From positions 372,001-436,000 of the forward strand of contig NZ_CP115396.1 of NCBI RefSeq assembly GCF_027625995.1: DNA of 64,000 bases, given 5' to 3'. The position numbers were made by a program, and so were the translations under genes. This DNA comes from Hymenobacter yonginensis (lineage in GTDB: Bacteria; Bacteroidota; Bacteroidia; Cytophagales; Hymenobacteraceae). Shown piece by piece: positions 1 to 8,397 of this stretch. How positions within the stretch are numbered: the first letter of the stretch is position 1; each line of letters opens with the position of its first letter. The notes under the pieces are model-generated. The model searched no databases, had not been told where the DNA came from, and worked only from the letters and a program-made list of their open reading frames with translations.

Positions 1-1
1 G

Positions 2-367
2 GAGTGGACGGGCCAGCGCCAGGAAGTAGCCGCCCTCTACGATAAGCACCTGGCCGGCATTGCCGATCTGGCACTGCCCGCTACGGCCGACGGCGCTACC
101 CACGTGTATCACCTGTACGTGGTGCGCACCAGCCGCCGCGACGAGCTGCAGAAGTACCTGGGCGAGCAGGGCATCGGCACGCTGATTCACTACCCTATCC
201 CGCCCCACTTGCAGGAAGCCTACCGCTTCATGAATTTCAAGGCGGGTGATTTCCCCCTTGCCGAGGCCCTGGCCACCAGCTGCCTAAGCTTGCCGATGTG
301 GCCCGGGATGACGGAGGCGGAAGTAGAAGTGGTCAGCCGCGCGATTCGCGCGTTCTTCAAGTCGTAA
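2..367 (+). CDS. DegT/DnrJ/EryC1/StrS sugar aminotransferase, C-terminal part
   Basis: The reading frame is open from the first bases, so only the last 121 residues of the protein are present. The stretch GIGTLIHYPIPPHLQ followed by a LATSCLSLPMWPGM segment is typical of the C-terminal domain of PLP-dependent nucleotide-sugar aminotransferases, particularly the FdtB/QdtB type that makes dTDP-3-amino-3,6-dideoxyhexoses (family knowledge). The catalytic lysine lies outside the window, so activity and exact substrate cannot be checked. A GT2 glycosyltransferase gene follows 21 bp downstream on the same strand, which fits an operon for making and attaching a modified sugar. The assignment to the superfamily is firm and the substrate is a guess. 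Confidence 0.85.
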   Translation, partial: EWTGQRQEVAALYDKHLAGIADLALPATADGATHVYHLYVVRTSRRDELQKYLGEQGIGTLIHYPIPPHLQEAYRFMNFKAGDFPLAEALATSCLSLPMWPGMTEAEVEVVSRAIRAFFKS

Positions 368-388
368 TTCTGTCCTTATTTCCCCTCG

Positions 389-1348
389 ATGCCCAAGTTA
401 TCGATCATCATTCCCTGCTACTTCAACGAAGGTAATATTCCGGTCACCAGCCGGGAGCTGATTGCCAATGAGGCCCTGTTCCCGTCCGAGCTGACTTTCG
501 AGTACGTCCTGGTGGATGATGGCTCCGGTGACGGGACGCTGCGGGAGCTGCTGACATTTCAGGCGGCTTACCCCGATAAGGTGCGGGTAGTGGAACTGGC
601 CGGCAACGTGGGTTCCTACAACGCCATTGTGGCCGGCATCGAGCAGGCTACCGGCGACTGTATGGCCATTATCACGGCCGACATGCAGGACCCGCCCGAG
701 CTGATGGTGCAGATGTACGACTACTGGAAAAAGGGGCTGAAACTGATTATCGGCAACCGCCAGGACCGGGAAGAAACGGGCTTGCAGCAGCTGTTCGCTA
801 AAACCTTTCACGCCCTGATGAAGAAAATTGCCCTGCCCAACATTCCGGACGGCGGCTTCGACTTCGTCTTTTTCGACCGGCAGGTCGGCGAGCATATCTT
901 GGAGCTGAAGGAGCGTAACAGCAACCTGTTCTACCTGATGGTGTGGCTGGGCTACCCCTACGTGAACATTCCGTACGTGCGCCGCAAGCGCGAAATCGGG
1001 AAGTCGCGCTGGACCATCCAGAAGAAGATCAAGCTGTTCATCGACTCCATTCTGGCCTTTTCCTTTTTTCCCATCCGGGCCATTTCGGTGCTGGGCGTGG
1101 GCATGGGCTTTGTGGCCCTGCTCTACGGCCTCTACATCCTGGGCGTGAAAGTATTCGGCGGCATTGAAGTGGAAGGGTGGACCACCCTGATGCTGGTGCT
1201 CCTGTTCGTATCCGCCTTCCAGATGATTGCCCTGGGTATCATCGGCGAATATGTGTGGCGGGGCCTGGATGCCGCCCGCAGCCGGCCCCTGTACGTTGTC
1301 AAGAACCTGTATGCTAATCAGCCGCTGCCGGGCAGTATAGCCCGGTGA
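389..1348 (+). CDS. GT2 glycosyltransferase with two C-terminal membrane segments (GtrB/DPM1-like)
   Basis: The 319-residue protein opens with the GT2 fold start LSIIIPCYFNEGNIP. It carries DDGSGDGT at about 43-50 and the metal-binding DMQDPPE at 98-104, where DxD-type residues hold the nucleotide sugar. Two hydrophobic segments near 232-258 and 266-288 anchor the C-terminus. This layout matches enzymes that load a sugar onto undecaprenyl or dolichyl phosphate on the cytoplasmic face (GtrB, ArnC, DPM1). The product would be a lipid-linked monosaccharide donor, perhaps used by the large membrane protein encoded next. It lies 21 bp after the aminotransferase and is probably co-transcribed. The donor sugar is unknown. 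Confidence 0.9.
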   Translation: MPKLSIIIPCYFNEGNIPVTSRELIANEALFPSELTFEYVLVDDGSGDGTLRELLTFQAAYPDKVRVVELAGNVGSYNAIVAGIEQATGDCMAIITADMQDPPELMVQMYDYWKKGLKLIIGNRQDREETGLQQLFAKTFHALMKKIALPNIPDGGFDFVFFDRQVGEHILELKERNSNLFYLMVWLGYPYVNIPYVRRKREIGKSRWTIQKKIKLFIDSILAFSFFPIRAISVLGVGMGFVALLYGLYILGVKVFGGIEVEGWTTLMLVLLFVSAFQMIALGIIGEYVWRGLDAARSRPLYVVKNLYANQPLPGSIAR

Positions 1349-1548
1349 GGTTCCGGTTGCGCCAGTTTACCCGTAGCCGCAATCGAACAAACCCGGAACG
1401 AGTAGTTTGCTTCGCCCTAGTGCTGTTGCGCCCGAACCGGCGTAGTTGCGGCGGCAAATTCTTCTTGGGCACTACACTGTCCGTTCATGCGGGTAGTATA
1501 GTTTCTCTGTTTCGCGCACTGTAGTACCCTCACGCAAGGCTACCCTCT

Positions 1549-3360
1549 ATGAATCACGATTCCGCCCCGCGGCTTGTTGTTTATACCGTATTAGTAGGTG
1601 CTGTAGCCGCCTTTCTCATCGGGCTTTTTCTCTGGACGATAAACAAGGGCTTCGATCTGACGGATGAAAGTTTTTATTTGCTGGGCTACACCTATCCGGC
1701 CGAGTACAGCTCCGGGTTTACTAGCTTCAACCTCATTGTCAGTAAGATACTGAGTCCGGCGTCCACGTCCATTATTGGCTATCGGTTGGCGGGTTTGTTT
1801 ACTACAGTGGCGGCCGGACTGTTGCTGGCTGGTGGGTTGTGGGTATGGATAAAGGAAAAGTACCAGGCCGGGCTTTTGCCGTTCGGACTGCTGGCAGCTT
1901 TGTTCGTCAGCGGCAACTTTCTGCAGTATTCAATCTTTCCCCGCACCCTTTTCTACAATAACATCAACTCCTTCTGCATTGCGGCTTTTGCCAGCAGTGT
2001 GCTGCTCTACAGCGCTTACCCGAGCGCCAAGGGTCTGAAGTGGCGGCATGCTTTTCTGTATATCGGCGGCATATTCATCGGGCTGGATTTATTTGTGAAA
2101 GGTAGCTCCAGCTTGGGCGCCTTGGCTACCGGCCTCGTTGTGCTGGCGCTGTATGCAGGGTTAGCCAACATCCGGGAATGGTACGTGCCGGTGGGCATTG
2201 CCCTGGCCGGTTTCGTTACGGGTTTGCTGTTGTTCTTTGTTAGTATTCAGTCATTTGGGGTGTGGCACACGAATTTCGTGCACGAAACGCAACTGCTGTT
2301 GCAAACCAGCTACAACGGCGGCTTATTGGTACGGTACCTGAAGGATGCCTACCCGATTATCCGCACTCTTATTTATCCGTTTTCAATCTTTATCCTGGCG
2401 GGCTTCTTTCTGACGCGGGCTTACCTGCGCCGACAGTGGCGTCCTGCCCTCGCGCTGCAGATTGGGGCCGCCGTACTGGTGGTGGCGTTCATCGGTTATG
2501 AGGCGCTGCGCACTGGGTTGTACAAGAACACGCACCTGAATTATAACCGCTCAGCGGTGTGGTTTTTGGCGCTGCTTTTCGTGGTAACGGCTATGTTCGC
2601 CGCCGCTTATCTGGAGCAACCATTCAGGAAGCTGAAATGGCGCAAAATAATTATTGCCGCTTGGCTTATCCTGCTGCCGTTCGTTGGTGCCGTGGGTACC
2701 TACAACAACCTGTTTATGAATTTCATGCTGGACATAAACTACTGGCTGGCCCTGTTCTGCATCATGTTCGTCAGTATGCCGGCTGTTTCAGTGCTGCCGG
2801 TGGTGCGCGGCATCGTATTTCTGGTGCCGGCCCTCGTTATAGCCGAGCAGAGCGCCTACGGGCTCGTATTTGCCCCGTATGTGCAAGCCACCAATATGAT
2901 GGAGCAGAAAGTGCCCGTTGCCCTCGGCCAAACCCACGCGCCGGTCGTACTGCAGCTCGACGCCCAAACGGCCGCCTACATGACGGAGCTGCGGAAAAGC
3001 ATGCGGCAGGCCGGCTTTCGGCCCGGTATACCCATTGTGGCGCTCTACGATATGCCGGGCCTGGTGTACGCCCTCGACGGAATCTCGCCCGGCAACCCAT
3101 GGATGTTTGGGCAACTCGACGTGCGCAACTGCGACGCCCTGGCCAAAACCAGGCTCGATTTAACCAAGGCCTTTGTGCTGGTGAATGAAAAGCCCGGCCC
3201 GCAGATACTAGAGTGTATGAAAAGCCACGGCATGAATTTCCCCAGCGGCTATACGGTTGTACGCCGGCTGCTGAGTCCGTACGCGGCCAATCAGTACGGA
3301 TGGCGCGATTATCAGGATACCGTGACGGTGTACGCTCCCAAAAGCAGACCGCTTCGCTGA
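1549..3360 (+). CDS. Large polytopic membrane protein, possible GT-C glycosyltransferase
   Basis: This 603-residue protein has about 12 hydrophobic segments spread over residues 1-450 and a soluble tail of about 150 residues that contains NEKPGPQILECMKS. Between the first two membrane segments is the acidic motif GFDLTDESFYL. GT-C glycosyltransferases (ArnT/PMT type) carry catalytic acidic residues in the equivalent first periplasmic loop and use lipid-phosphate sugars. The upstream gene encodes a GtrB-like enzyme that would make such a donor, which supports this reading. No exact family was recognised, so the function is an inference. It is preceded by 200 bp of non-coding sequence and may have its own promoter. 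Confidence 0.6.
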   Translation: MNHDSAPRLVVYTVLVGAVAAFLIGLFLWTINKGFDLTDESFYLLGYTYPAEYSSGFTSFNLIVSKILSPASTSIIGYRLAGLFTTVAAGLLLAGGLWVWIKEKYQAGLLPFGLLAALFVSGNFLQYSIFPRTLFYNNINSFCIAAFASSVLLYSAYPSAKGLKWRHAFLYIGGIFIGLDLFVKGSSSLGALATGLVVLALYAGLANIREWYVPVGIALAGFVTGLLLFFVSIQSFGVWHTNFVHETQLLLQTSYNGGLLVRYLKDAYPIIRTLIYPFSIFILAGFFLTRAYLRRQWRPALALQIGAAVLVVAFIGYEALRTGLYKNTHLNYNRSAVWFLALLFVVTAMFAAAYLEQPFRKLKWRKIIIAAWLILLPFVGAVGTYNNLFMNFMLDINYWLALFCIMFVSMPAVSVLPVVRGIVFLVPALVIAEQSAYGLVFAPYVQATNMMEQKVPVALGQTHAPVVLQLDAQTAAYMTELRKSMRQAGFRPGIPIVALYDMPGLVYALDGISPGNPWMFGQLDVRNCDALAKTRLDLTKAFVLVNEKPGPQILECMKSHGMNFPSGYTVVRRLLSPYAANQYGWRDYQDTVTVYAPKSRPLR

Positions 3361-3718
3361 TAGGGTGGAGCCTTACCGCTGCCCCTGAGCGGCCTGTGGT
3401 GGGGGCGGTCTGTATGCCGGCTCAGCTACCGCAGGGCCGCTAAGCGGTTGATTGCCGGAGCTGAGCGCATTGCCTGGCAACCCGGCCGGGCCTGTGCCGT
3501 TTGCAGCACCAAGCCGCCACTCCACAGACCTCGCCAGAGTGCTGCAAATCGCGAAACTGTGGGCTACTGCCAACTGTGCCGCTACCCATAAGCAGGGGGC
3601 GAAAGCAGTATCTAACACAAAATCCGTAACTTTGCTCCACCCTAAGACTTGAGAACTGCTGACTCTGCAAGGAGTATATAGCCTCCTGCCTTTCAGTTTT
3701 TAAGCGGGCCCCTTCCTT
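3361..3718 (+). other. Non-coding gap upstream of ABC exporter
   Basis: This 358 bp stretch holds no convincing gene. A promoter-like box lies at 3627-3634 and the last 60 bases before the next start are AT-richer. Short open frames here have no recognisable protein features. Confidence 0.5.
3627..3634 (+). promoter_or_regulatory. Bacteroidota-type -7 box (TAnnTTTG)
   Basis: TAACTTTG matches the known Bacteroidota primary sigma factor -7 consensus TAnnTTTG. It lies 84 nt upstream of the ABC exporter start in an otherwise non-coding gap. No clear -33 TTG was seen at the usual distance. Confidence 0.5.
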
Positions 3719-5494
3719 ATGAACACTGGAATCATCAGCTATTCACTTAATAGCATTCGCTATTATCTGACGTCAACCCAGAAGTACAAAGCCATCTGGA
3801 TGTTCGGCTTGGTTCTGATTTCTTCCTTTCTGGATGTCTTCGGTTTGGCCGCGCTGGTGCCAGTCATGATGGTGGCGGCTGAACCCGGCGCGGTGCAGAA
3901 AAGCGAGTATTTTTTTCCAATATACCAGCTTCTGGGATTTCAATCGGAGAAAATGTTCCTGCTTTTTCTGATGGCCGTTATCTTCTTGTTCTTCCTGTTC
4001 AAGAATTTATTCACGACCTGGGTTAACTACCTGCAGACGCGCTTTACGGCCGATATTGGTCTGAAAATCATTGCCAGCCAACTGTCTAAATATCTGAACC
4101 TTTCCTTCTGGAAATTCAGCGACACCGGCTCTGCGGCCCTCATGAACGCGGCCCTTCAGGTACCGGGCGTGTACGTCAGCGGTATTCTGCGGCCGTTGTT
4201 TGTCTTCTTTTCGGAAGTAGCCGTTATTGCGGTCATTGTCATCAGTATCGTTGTTTACAAGCCGCTGCTGCTCGCTATTCTGGGCGTGGTGCTAGTGCCT
4301 ACCACCTGGCTTATGTATCGGCTGCTCAGAACCCGAACCCAGGAAATAGGCCACCGGGTAAACGCGCTGCGGCCGGTTTCCTTCAGCATTCTGAGTGACT
4401 TGTTTACCGGATTTATTGAGCTTAAGCTGGCCAACAAGCAGCAGGATTTCCGCCGTAACCTGCTGGACAACCAGGAAGAACTACAAAAGCTGGACGCCGA
4501 AGGCTACCTCTACAGTCTGCTGCCCATCAAGATGATTGAGATGGTCGCCATTCTGGGTGTACTCACCATCTTTATCTACGCGCTGTTTTTCTCAGAAAAC
4601 GCCTCCGATCTGATTGCTCTAGTTGGCCTGTTTGCCGCCGCTGCATACCGCCTGATGCCTTCTGTAAATAGAATGCTACAGTCGCTGTTTCAACTCAAGC
4701 AGGCCCAATACACCATTGAAATCATCAACTCAGAAAATGACGCTGAGTACCTTATGCCGCAGCATCCCGAGCAGTTGCCGATTACTTTCAACCATTCGCT
4801 CTCGTTCGACGGTATTTCCTACAGCTTTCCCGGCGCTACCCAGCGCACACTCAAAGGTATTAAGCTCGACATTAAGAAGGGCGAAAAGATAGGCTTTATC
4901 GGTAGCTCCGGCTCTGGCAAAACCACCTTGATGAATATCCTGCTCCGGTTTTATGTGGAGCAGGAGGGGCGTATTCTCGTCGATGGCAAGCCTCTGACGC
5001 CCCAGCATCTGTTAGCCTGGTACAAAATCATCGGCTACGTGAAGCAGGATACGTTCCTGATGGAGGCTTCCATTCAGGATAACATCACGCTCGGCGACGT
5101 GGAGGTGGATCAGCAGCGGCTGCAGTATGCCATTGAGCAGGCTTCGCTGGCGGATTTTGTCAACAACCTGCCCGCCGGCGTAAACACGCACATCGGGGAG
5201 CGGGGCTCGAAGCTGTCGGGTGGGCAGCGGCAACGCATTGGCATTGCCCGGGCGCTCTACAAGCGCACCGAAGTGCTGGTGCTGGACGAGGCTACCAGCG
5301 CCCTCGATAACGAAACGGAGCGGGAAGTAAACGAGGCCATCAATAAGCTTTCCCACACCGACATTACCATCCTCATCATTGCTCACCGTATTACCACGCT
5401 TCGCGAGTGTGACCGGATTTATGAGTTGAATCAGGGGGAGGTAGTGGCCACGCATCAATACCAGGATCTGGTTCGCCAGATTGTACAACACTAA
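3719..5494 (+). CDS. ABC exporter, fused membrane and ATPase domains (PglK/MsbA-like)
   Basis: The 591-residue half-transporter has an N-terminal six-helix membrane domain (about residues 1-320) and a C-terminal nucleotide-binding domain. The Walker A GSSGSGKTT is near 395, the signature LSGGQRQR near 499 and the Walker B VLVLDEATSALD near 519-530, with the H-loop in IIAHRITTL. All ATPase motifs are intact. Within a glycan locus, such proteins usually flip lipid-linked oligosaccharides (PglK) or lipids across the inner membrane as homodimers. No Wzx-type flippase was seen in the window, so this is the best flippase candidate. The aminotransferase gene follows after 53 bp. The substrate is inferred. 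Confidence 0.9.
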   Translation: MNTGIISYSLNSIRYYLTSTQKYKAIWMFGLVLISSFLDVFGLAALVPVMMVAAEPGAVQKSEYFFPIYQLLGFQSEKMFLLFLMAVIFLFFLFKNLFTTWVNYLQTRFTADIGLKIIASQLSKYLNLSFWKFSDTGSAALMNAALQVPGVYVSGILRPLFVFFSEVAVIAVIVISIVVYKPLLLAILGVVLVPTTWLMYRLLRTRTQEIGHRVNALRPVSFSILSDLFTGFIELKLANKQQDFRRNLLDNQEELQKLDAEGYLYSLLPIKMIEMVAILGVLTIFIYALFFSENASDLIALVGLFAAAAYRLMPSVNRMLQSLFQLKQAQYTIEIINSENDAEYLMPQHPEQLPITFNHSLSFDGISYSFPGATQRTLKGIKLDIKKGEKIGFIGSSGSGKTTLMNILLRFYVEQEGRILVDGKPLTPQHLLAWYKIIGYVKQDTFLMEASIQDNITLGDVEVDQQRLQYAIEQASLADFVNNLPAGVNTHIGERGSKLSGGQRQRIGIARALYKRTEVLVLDEATSALDNETEREVNEAINKLSHTDITILIIAHRITTLRECDRIYELNQGEVVATHQYQDLVRQIVQH

Positions 5495-5547
5495 GCAGGT
5501 TGTATCGCCAAGTAAAATAATTCAATTGAAAACCTGTTTCCGCTTTT

Positions 5548-6627
5548 ATGAGCATTAATGTAACCAAGTCGTATCTGCCCCCGATGGAGGAATATGTCGG
5601 CTATCTGGCTGGTATTTGGGAGCGGGTATACTTGACCAACGCGGGGCCACTGGTGGTGGAGCTGGAGAAAAGCCTGAAAGACTACTTGGGCGTTAAGCAC
5701 TTATTCTTCGTTAACAACGGCACCATTGCCCTGCAGATAGCCCTGAAGGCGCTGGATCTGAAAGGCGAAATACTGACGACTCCTTTCTCGTACGTGGCGA
5801 CTACCTCCAGCATCGTGTGGGAGGGCAGCACCCCGGTATTCGTCGACATCGACCCGCTGACGCTGTGCCTCGACCCGGTGCTGCTCGAAGCCGCCATTAC
5901 GCCCCAGACGGTGGCTATTATGGCCACGCACGTCTACGGCAACCCCTGCAACGTGGAAGCCATTGAAGCCGTGGCCCAGCGCCACAATCTGCGCGTGATA
6001 TACGACGCGGCCCACGCATTCGGCGTGACCTACAAGGATACGTCGGTGCTCAACTACGGCGACATCTCGACGCTGAGCTTTCACGCTACCAAGCTGTTTC
6101 ACACGGTGGAAGGCGGCGCCATCGTCACCAATGACGACGAGTTGGCCCACCGCATCAGCTACATGCGCAACTTCGGGCACAACGGGCCCGAGGCGTTCTG
6201 GGGCGTGGGCGTCAACGGCAAAAGCTCGGAGTTTCATGCCGCCATGGGCTTGTGCGTGCTGCCCAAAGTCGACGAGCTGATCCAGCGGCGCCAGGAAATC
6301 AGTGAGCTGTACGACGCGCTGCTGGCCGATACCGCCGTGCGCCGCCCCCAGCTACAAGAGCACACGACGCGCTACAACTACTCGTATTACCCCACGGTGA
6401 TGCCCTCCGAGCAGGTGCTGCTGGCCGTGCGCGACGCCCTGAACGCCGCCGACGTAACCCCGCGCCGCTACTTCTACCCCTCGCTCAACACCTTGGAGTA
6501 CGCCGGCCCGCAGTCGGCCCCGGTTTCCGAAGACATTTCCCCCCGGGCTTTGTGCCTGCCGCTGTACTACGAGCTGACCAATGAGGAAGTCCGGGAAATC
6601 TGCCGCGTCATCAAGTCGGCCCTGTAA
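5548..6627 (+). CDS. DegT/DnrJ/EryC1/StrS aminotransferase (VioA-like)
   Basis: A full-length 359-residue PLP aminotransferase. The PLP-binding lysine is K182 in SFHATKLFHTVEGGA, the cofactor-binding aspartate lies in YDAAHAFG, and NNGTIALQ near residue 56 binds phosphate. The sequence around the lysine and the following MRNFGHNGPE and NGKSSEFHAAMG resemble VioA, which converts dTDP-4-keto-6-deoxyglucose into dTDP-4-amino-4,6-dideoxyglucose (family knowledge). A NeuD/PglD-like acetyltransferase gene follows 82 bp downstream, as VioB accompanies VioA, so an N-acetylated 4-amino sugar is the likely product. Other 4-amino-deoxysugars cannot be excluded. No nucleotide-sugar 4,6-dehydratase of the RmlB type is in the window. 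Confidence 0.88.
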   Translation: MSINVTKSYLPPMEEYVGYLAGIWERVYLTNAGPLVVELEKSLKDYLGVKHLFFVNNGTIALQIALKALDLKGEILTTPFSYVATTSSIVWEGSTPVFVDIDPLTLCLDPVLLEAAITPQTVAIMATHVYGNPCNVEAIEAVAQRHNLRVIYDAAHAFGVTYKDTSVLNYGDISTLSFHATKLFHTVEGGAIVTNDDELAHRISYMRNFGHNGPEAFWGVGVNGKSSEFHAAMGLCVLPKVDELIQRRQEISELYDALLADTAVRRPQLQEHTTRYNYSYYPTVMPSEQVLLAVRDALNAADVTPRRYFYPSLNTLEYAGPQSAPVSEDISPRALCLPLYYELTNEEVREICRVIKSAL

Positions 6628-6658
6628 GCGTAGTTGAAAAGCCAGTTGCACCGAAAGT

Positions 6659-6680
6659 AGGCTGCCCCGGGCAGCCTTTC
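6659..6680 (+). terminator. Short hairpin after the VioA-like gene
   Basis: An 8-bp stem (aggctgcc pairing with ggcagcct, loop ccg) is followed by ttct. It lies in the 82 bp gap and could weakly terminate or attenuate. The weak U-tract makes this uncertain. Confidence 0.4.
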
Positions 6681-6709
6681 TCCCAGTTTAATTTCTACCG
6701 TTTGACTTC

Positions 6710-7351
6710 ATGCTGATAGTCGGAGCCCGTGGCCACGCAATAGAAATTCTGCAGTGCCTGCCGCACGTCGCCGAAGCCGATTCCCTGTATTTCTTCGACG
6801 ACGTGACGCCGGACCTGGAGCCGCTGCTGTTCGGGAAATACCCCGTGCTGCGCAGCCTCGACCAAGTGCCGGCCCTGTTCCGCCAGGATCCGGCCTTTGT
6901 GCTGGGCCTGGGTGGCGGGCACCTGCGGCAGCGGCTGGCCGACAAGTTCCGGGGGCTGGGCGGGCAACTGCAGTCCGTGGTGGCCTCCTCCGCCCAGCTT
7001 GGGCAGCACGAAGTGGAGCTGGGTGCGGGCCTCAACATCATGCACCATACGTTTGTAGCCAATGCTACCCGCCTCGGGGAAGGCACGCTGCTGAACGCCG
7101 GCGCGGCCGTGCATCACAACGTGGTGGTGGGCAACTACTGCGAAATCTCGCCGGGGGCGCGCCTGCTCGGCGGCTGCCAGCTCAACGACCTAGTGATGGT
7201 GGGAGCCAATGCCACGGTGCTGCCCCGCCTGAAGGTAGGAGTGGGGGCCAAAATCGGGGCCGGTGCCGTCGTTATTCAAGATGTGCCGGCAGGAGCCACG
7301 GTCGTTGGCGTGCCGGGCCGCATCGTGCGGCGGCCGGTAGCGGCCGAATAG
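6710..7351 (+). CDS. NeuD/PglD-type sugar N- or O-acetyltransferase
   Basis: The 213-residue protein has an N-terminal Rossmann-like part starting with MLIVGARGHAIEIL and a C-terminal left-handed beta-helix with hexapeptide repeats (for example NAGAAVHHNVVVGNYCEISPG and VGAKIGAGAVVIQDV). This two-part plan is that of the NeuD/PglD/VioB family, which uses acetyl-CoA to acetylate amino sugars on nucleotide carriers. The histidine in AAVHHN is at the position of the family's catalytic base. Following a VioA-like aminotransferase, it probably acetylates that enzyme's 4-amino product. A second paralogue lies at 23.5 kb. The exact acceptor is inferred. Confidence 0.88.
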   Translation: MLIVGARGHAIEILQCLPHVAEADSLYFFDDVTPDLEPLLFGKYPVLRSLDQVPALFRQDPAFVLGLGGGHLRQRLADKFRGLGGQLQSVVASSAQLGQHEVELGAGLNIMHHTFVANATRLGEGTLLNAGAAVHHNVVVGNYCEISPGARLLGGCQLNDLVMVGANATVLPRLKVGVGAKIGAGAVVIQDVPAGATVVGVPGRIVRRPVAAE

Positions 7352-7385
7352 TCGCACCTTTGCAGAAGCATTCAAGCTCCTCTTC

Positions 7386-8339
7386 ATGATTCCAAGTATG
7401 CCCACCGTAAGCGTCTGCTGCATTACCTACAACCACGAACGGTTTCTGGCTCAGGCCATTGAATCGGTGTTGATGCAGAAAACGAACTTCGACGTGGAGC
7501 TGGTGCTGGGCGAAGACTGCTCCACGGACAGCACCCGGCAGATTGCCCTCGACTACCAGCGGCGCTACCCCGACCGGATTCGGCTGTTGCTGCCCGAGAA
7601 GAACCTGGGCGTGATGGGCAACTTTCTGGCGACCTTGCAGGCTAGCACCGGCACCTACATTGCCCTGCTGGAAGGCGACGACTACTGGACCAGCCCCGAC
7701 AAGCTGCAACGGCAGGTCGATATCCTGAAGGCCCACCCCGGCTGCACCACCTGCATCCACGACGCAGAGGAGTTCATGGACGATAACTCGATACCGCCGC
7801 GCCTGTTCAGCGACAAGTATTCGGCGGTGCTGCCCAAGCACGAAAAGGAGTTTACCCAGGGCGACATTGCCCAGTACGGCTGGTTTATCCCTACCGCCTC
7901 GATGGTGTTTCGCCGCTCGGCCCTGTTTCCGATTCCGGAGTGGGTGCACAGCGCCTTCAGCGGCGACTATTCCCTGCACCTGCTGCTGACGCGCACCGGC
8001 AACATCTATTACCTGCCCGAGGTGATGTCGCACTACCGACTGCACCCCGGCGGCATTATGTCGGCCACGCAGAACGCGCGCATCATTGCCCGCAACAAAA
8101 AGCAGATTTTCGAAACCAGCTACTACAAGCAGATGGTCGACGCCCGGTACCACGGCCGCTTCGACGAGTTTCTGGAGGGCCTGCACTTCGACCAAAGCGC
8201 CCGGCTGCGGCAGGATGGCAACCGCTTGGCAAGCTACTACAACTACTGGAAGGCCATTTCGGTGGTTGGGCGGGGCCGCACCGTCAGCCATTTAAAGCAG
8301 TTGGCCTACCAGTGGTACCAAAAGCTAACCGGGAAATAA
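7386..8339 (+). CDS. GT2 family glycosyltransferase
   Basis: A 317-residue soluble GT-A enzyme with start motif VSVCCITYNHERFLAQAIES, EDCSTDST near residue 40 and the donor-binding EGDDYW near 98-103. The second half has YSLHLLLTRTGNIYYLPEVMSHYRLH-type sequence, seen in GT2 enzymes acting on O-antigen or capsule sugars. There are no membrane segments, so it probably works on the cytoplasmic face on lipid-linked glycan. A near-consensus promoter box CACCTTTG lies at 7355-7362, 23 nt upstream. The family is clear, but donor and acceptor cannot be read from the sequence. Confidence 0.88.
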   Translation: MIPSMPTVSVCCITYNHERFLAQAIESVLMQKTNFDVELVLGEDCSTDSTRQIALDYQRRYPDRIRLLLPEKNLGVMGNFLATLQASTGTYIALLEGDDYWTSPDKLQRQVDILKAHPGCTTCIHDAEEFMDDNSIPPRLFSDKYSAVLPKHEKEFTQGDIAQYGWFIPTASMVFRRSALFPIPEWVHSAFSGDYSLHLLLTRTGNIYYLPEVMSHYRLHPGGIMSATQNARIIARNKKQIFETSYYKQMVDARYHGRFDEFLEGLHFDQSARLRQDGNRLASYYNYWKAISVVGRGRTVSHLKQLAYQWYQKLTGK

Positions 8340-8387
8340 CCGTGTACCCAGCGCCCCGCCATTACTTCCCGAATTCTGCTCCCAGCC

Positions 8388-8395
8388 TAGTTTTG
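8388..8395 (+). promoter_or_regulatory. -7 box (TAnnTTTG) abutting a start codon
   Basis: TAGTTTTG ends only 2 nt before the ATG at 8398. If used, transcription would begin at or next to the A of the start codon, giving a leaderless mRNA for the downstream glycosyltransferase. Confidence 0.5.
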
Positions 8396-8397
8396 CT

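Noticed and set aside
398-895. Long open frame opposite the first GT2 gene
   Set aside because: Mirror of a well-supported glycosyltransferase; GC-rich DNA leaves opposite frames open and no domain is visible.
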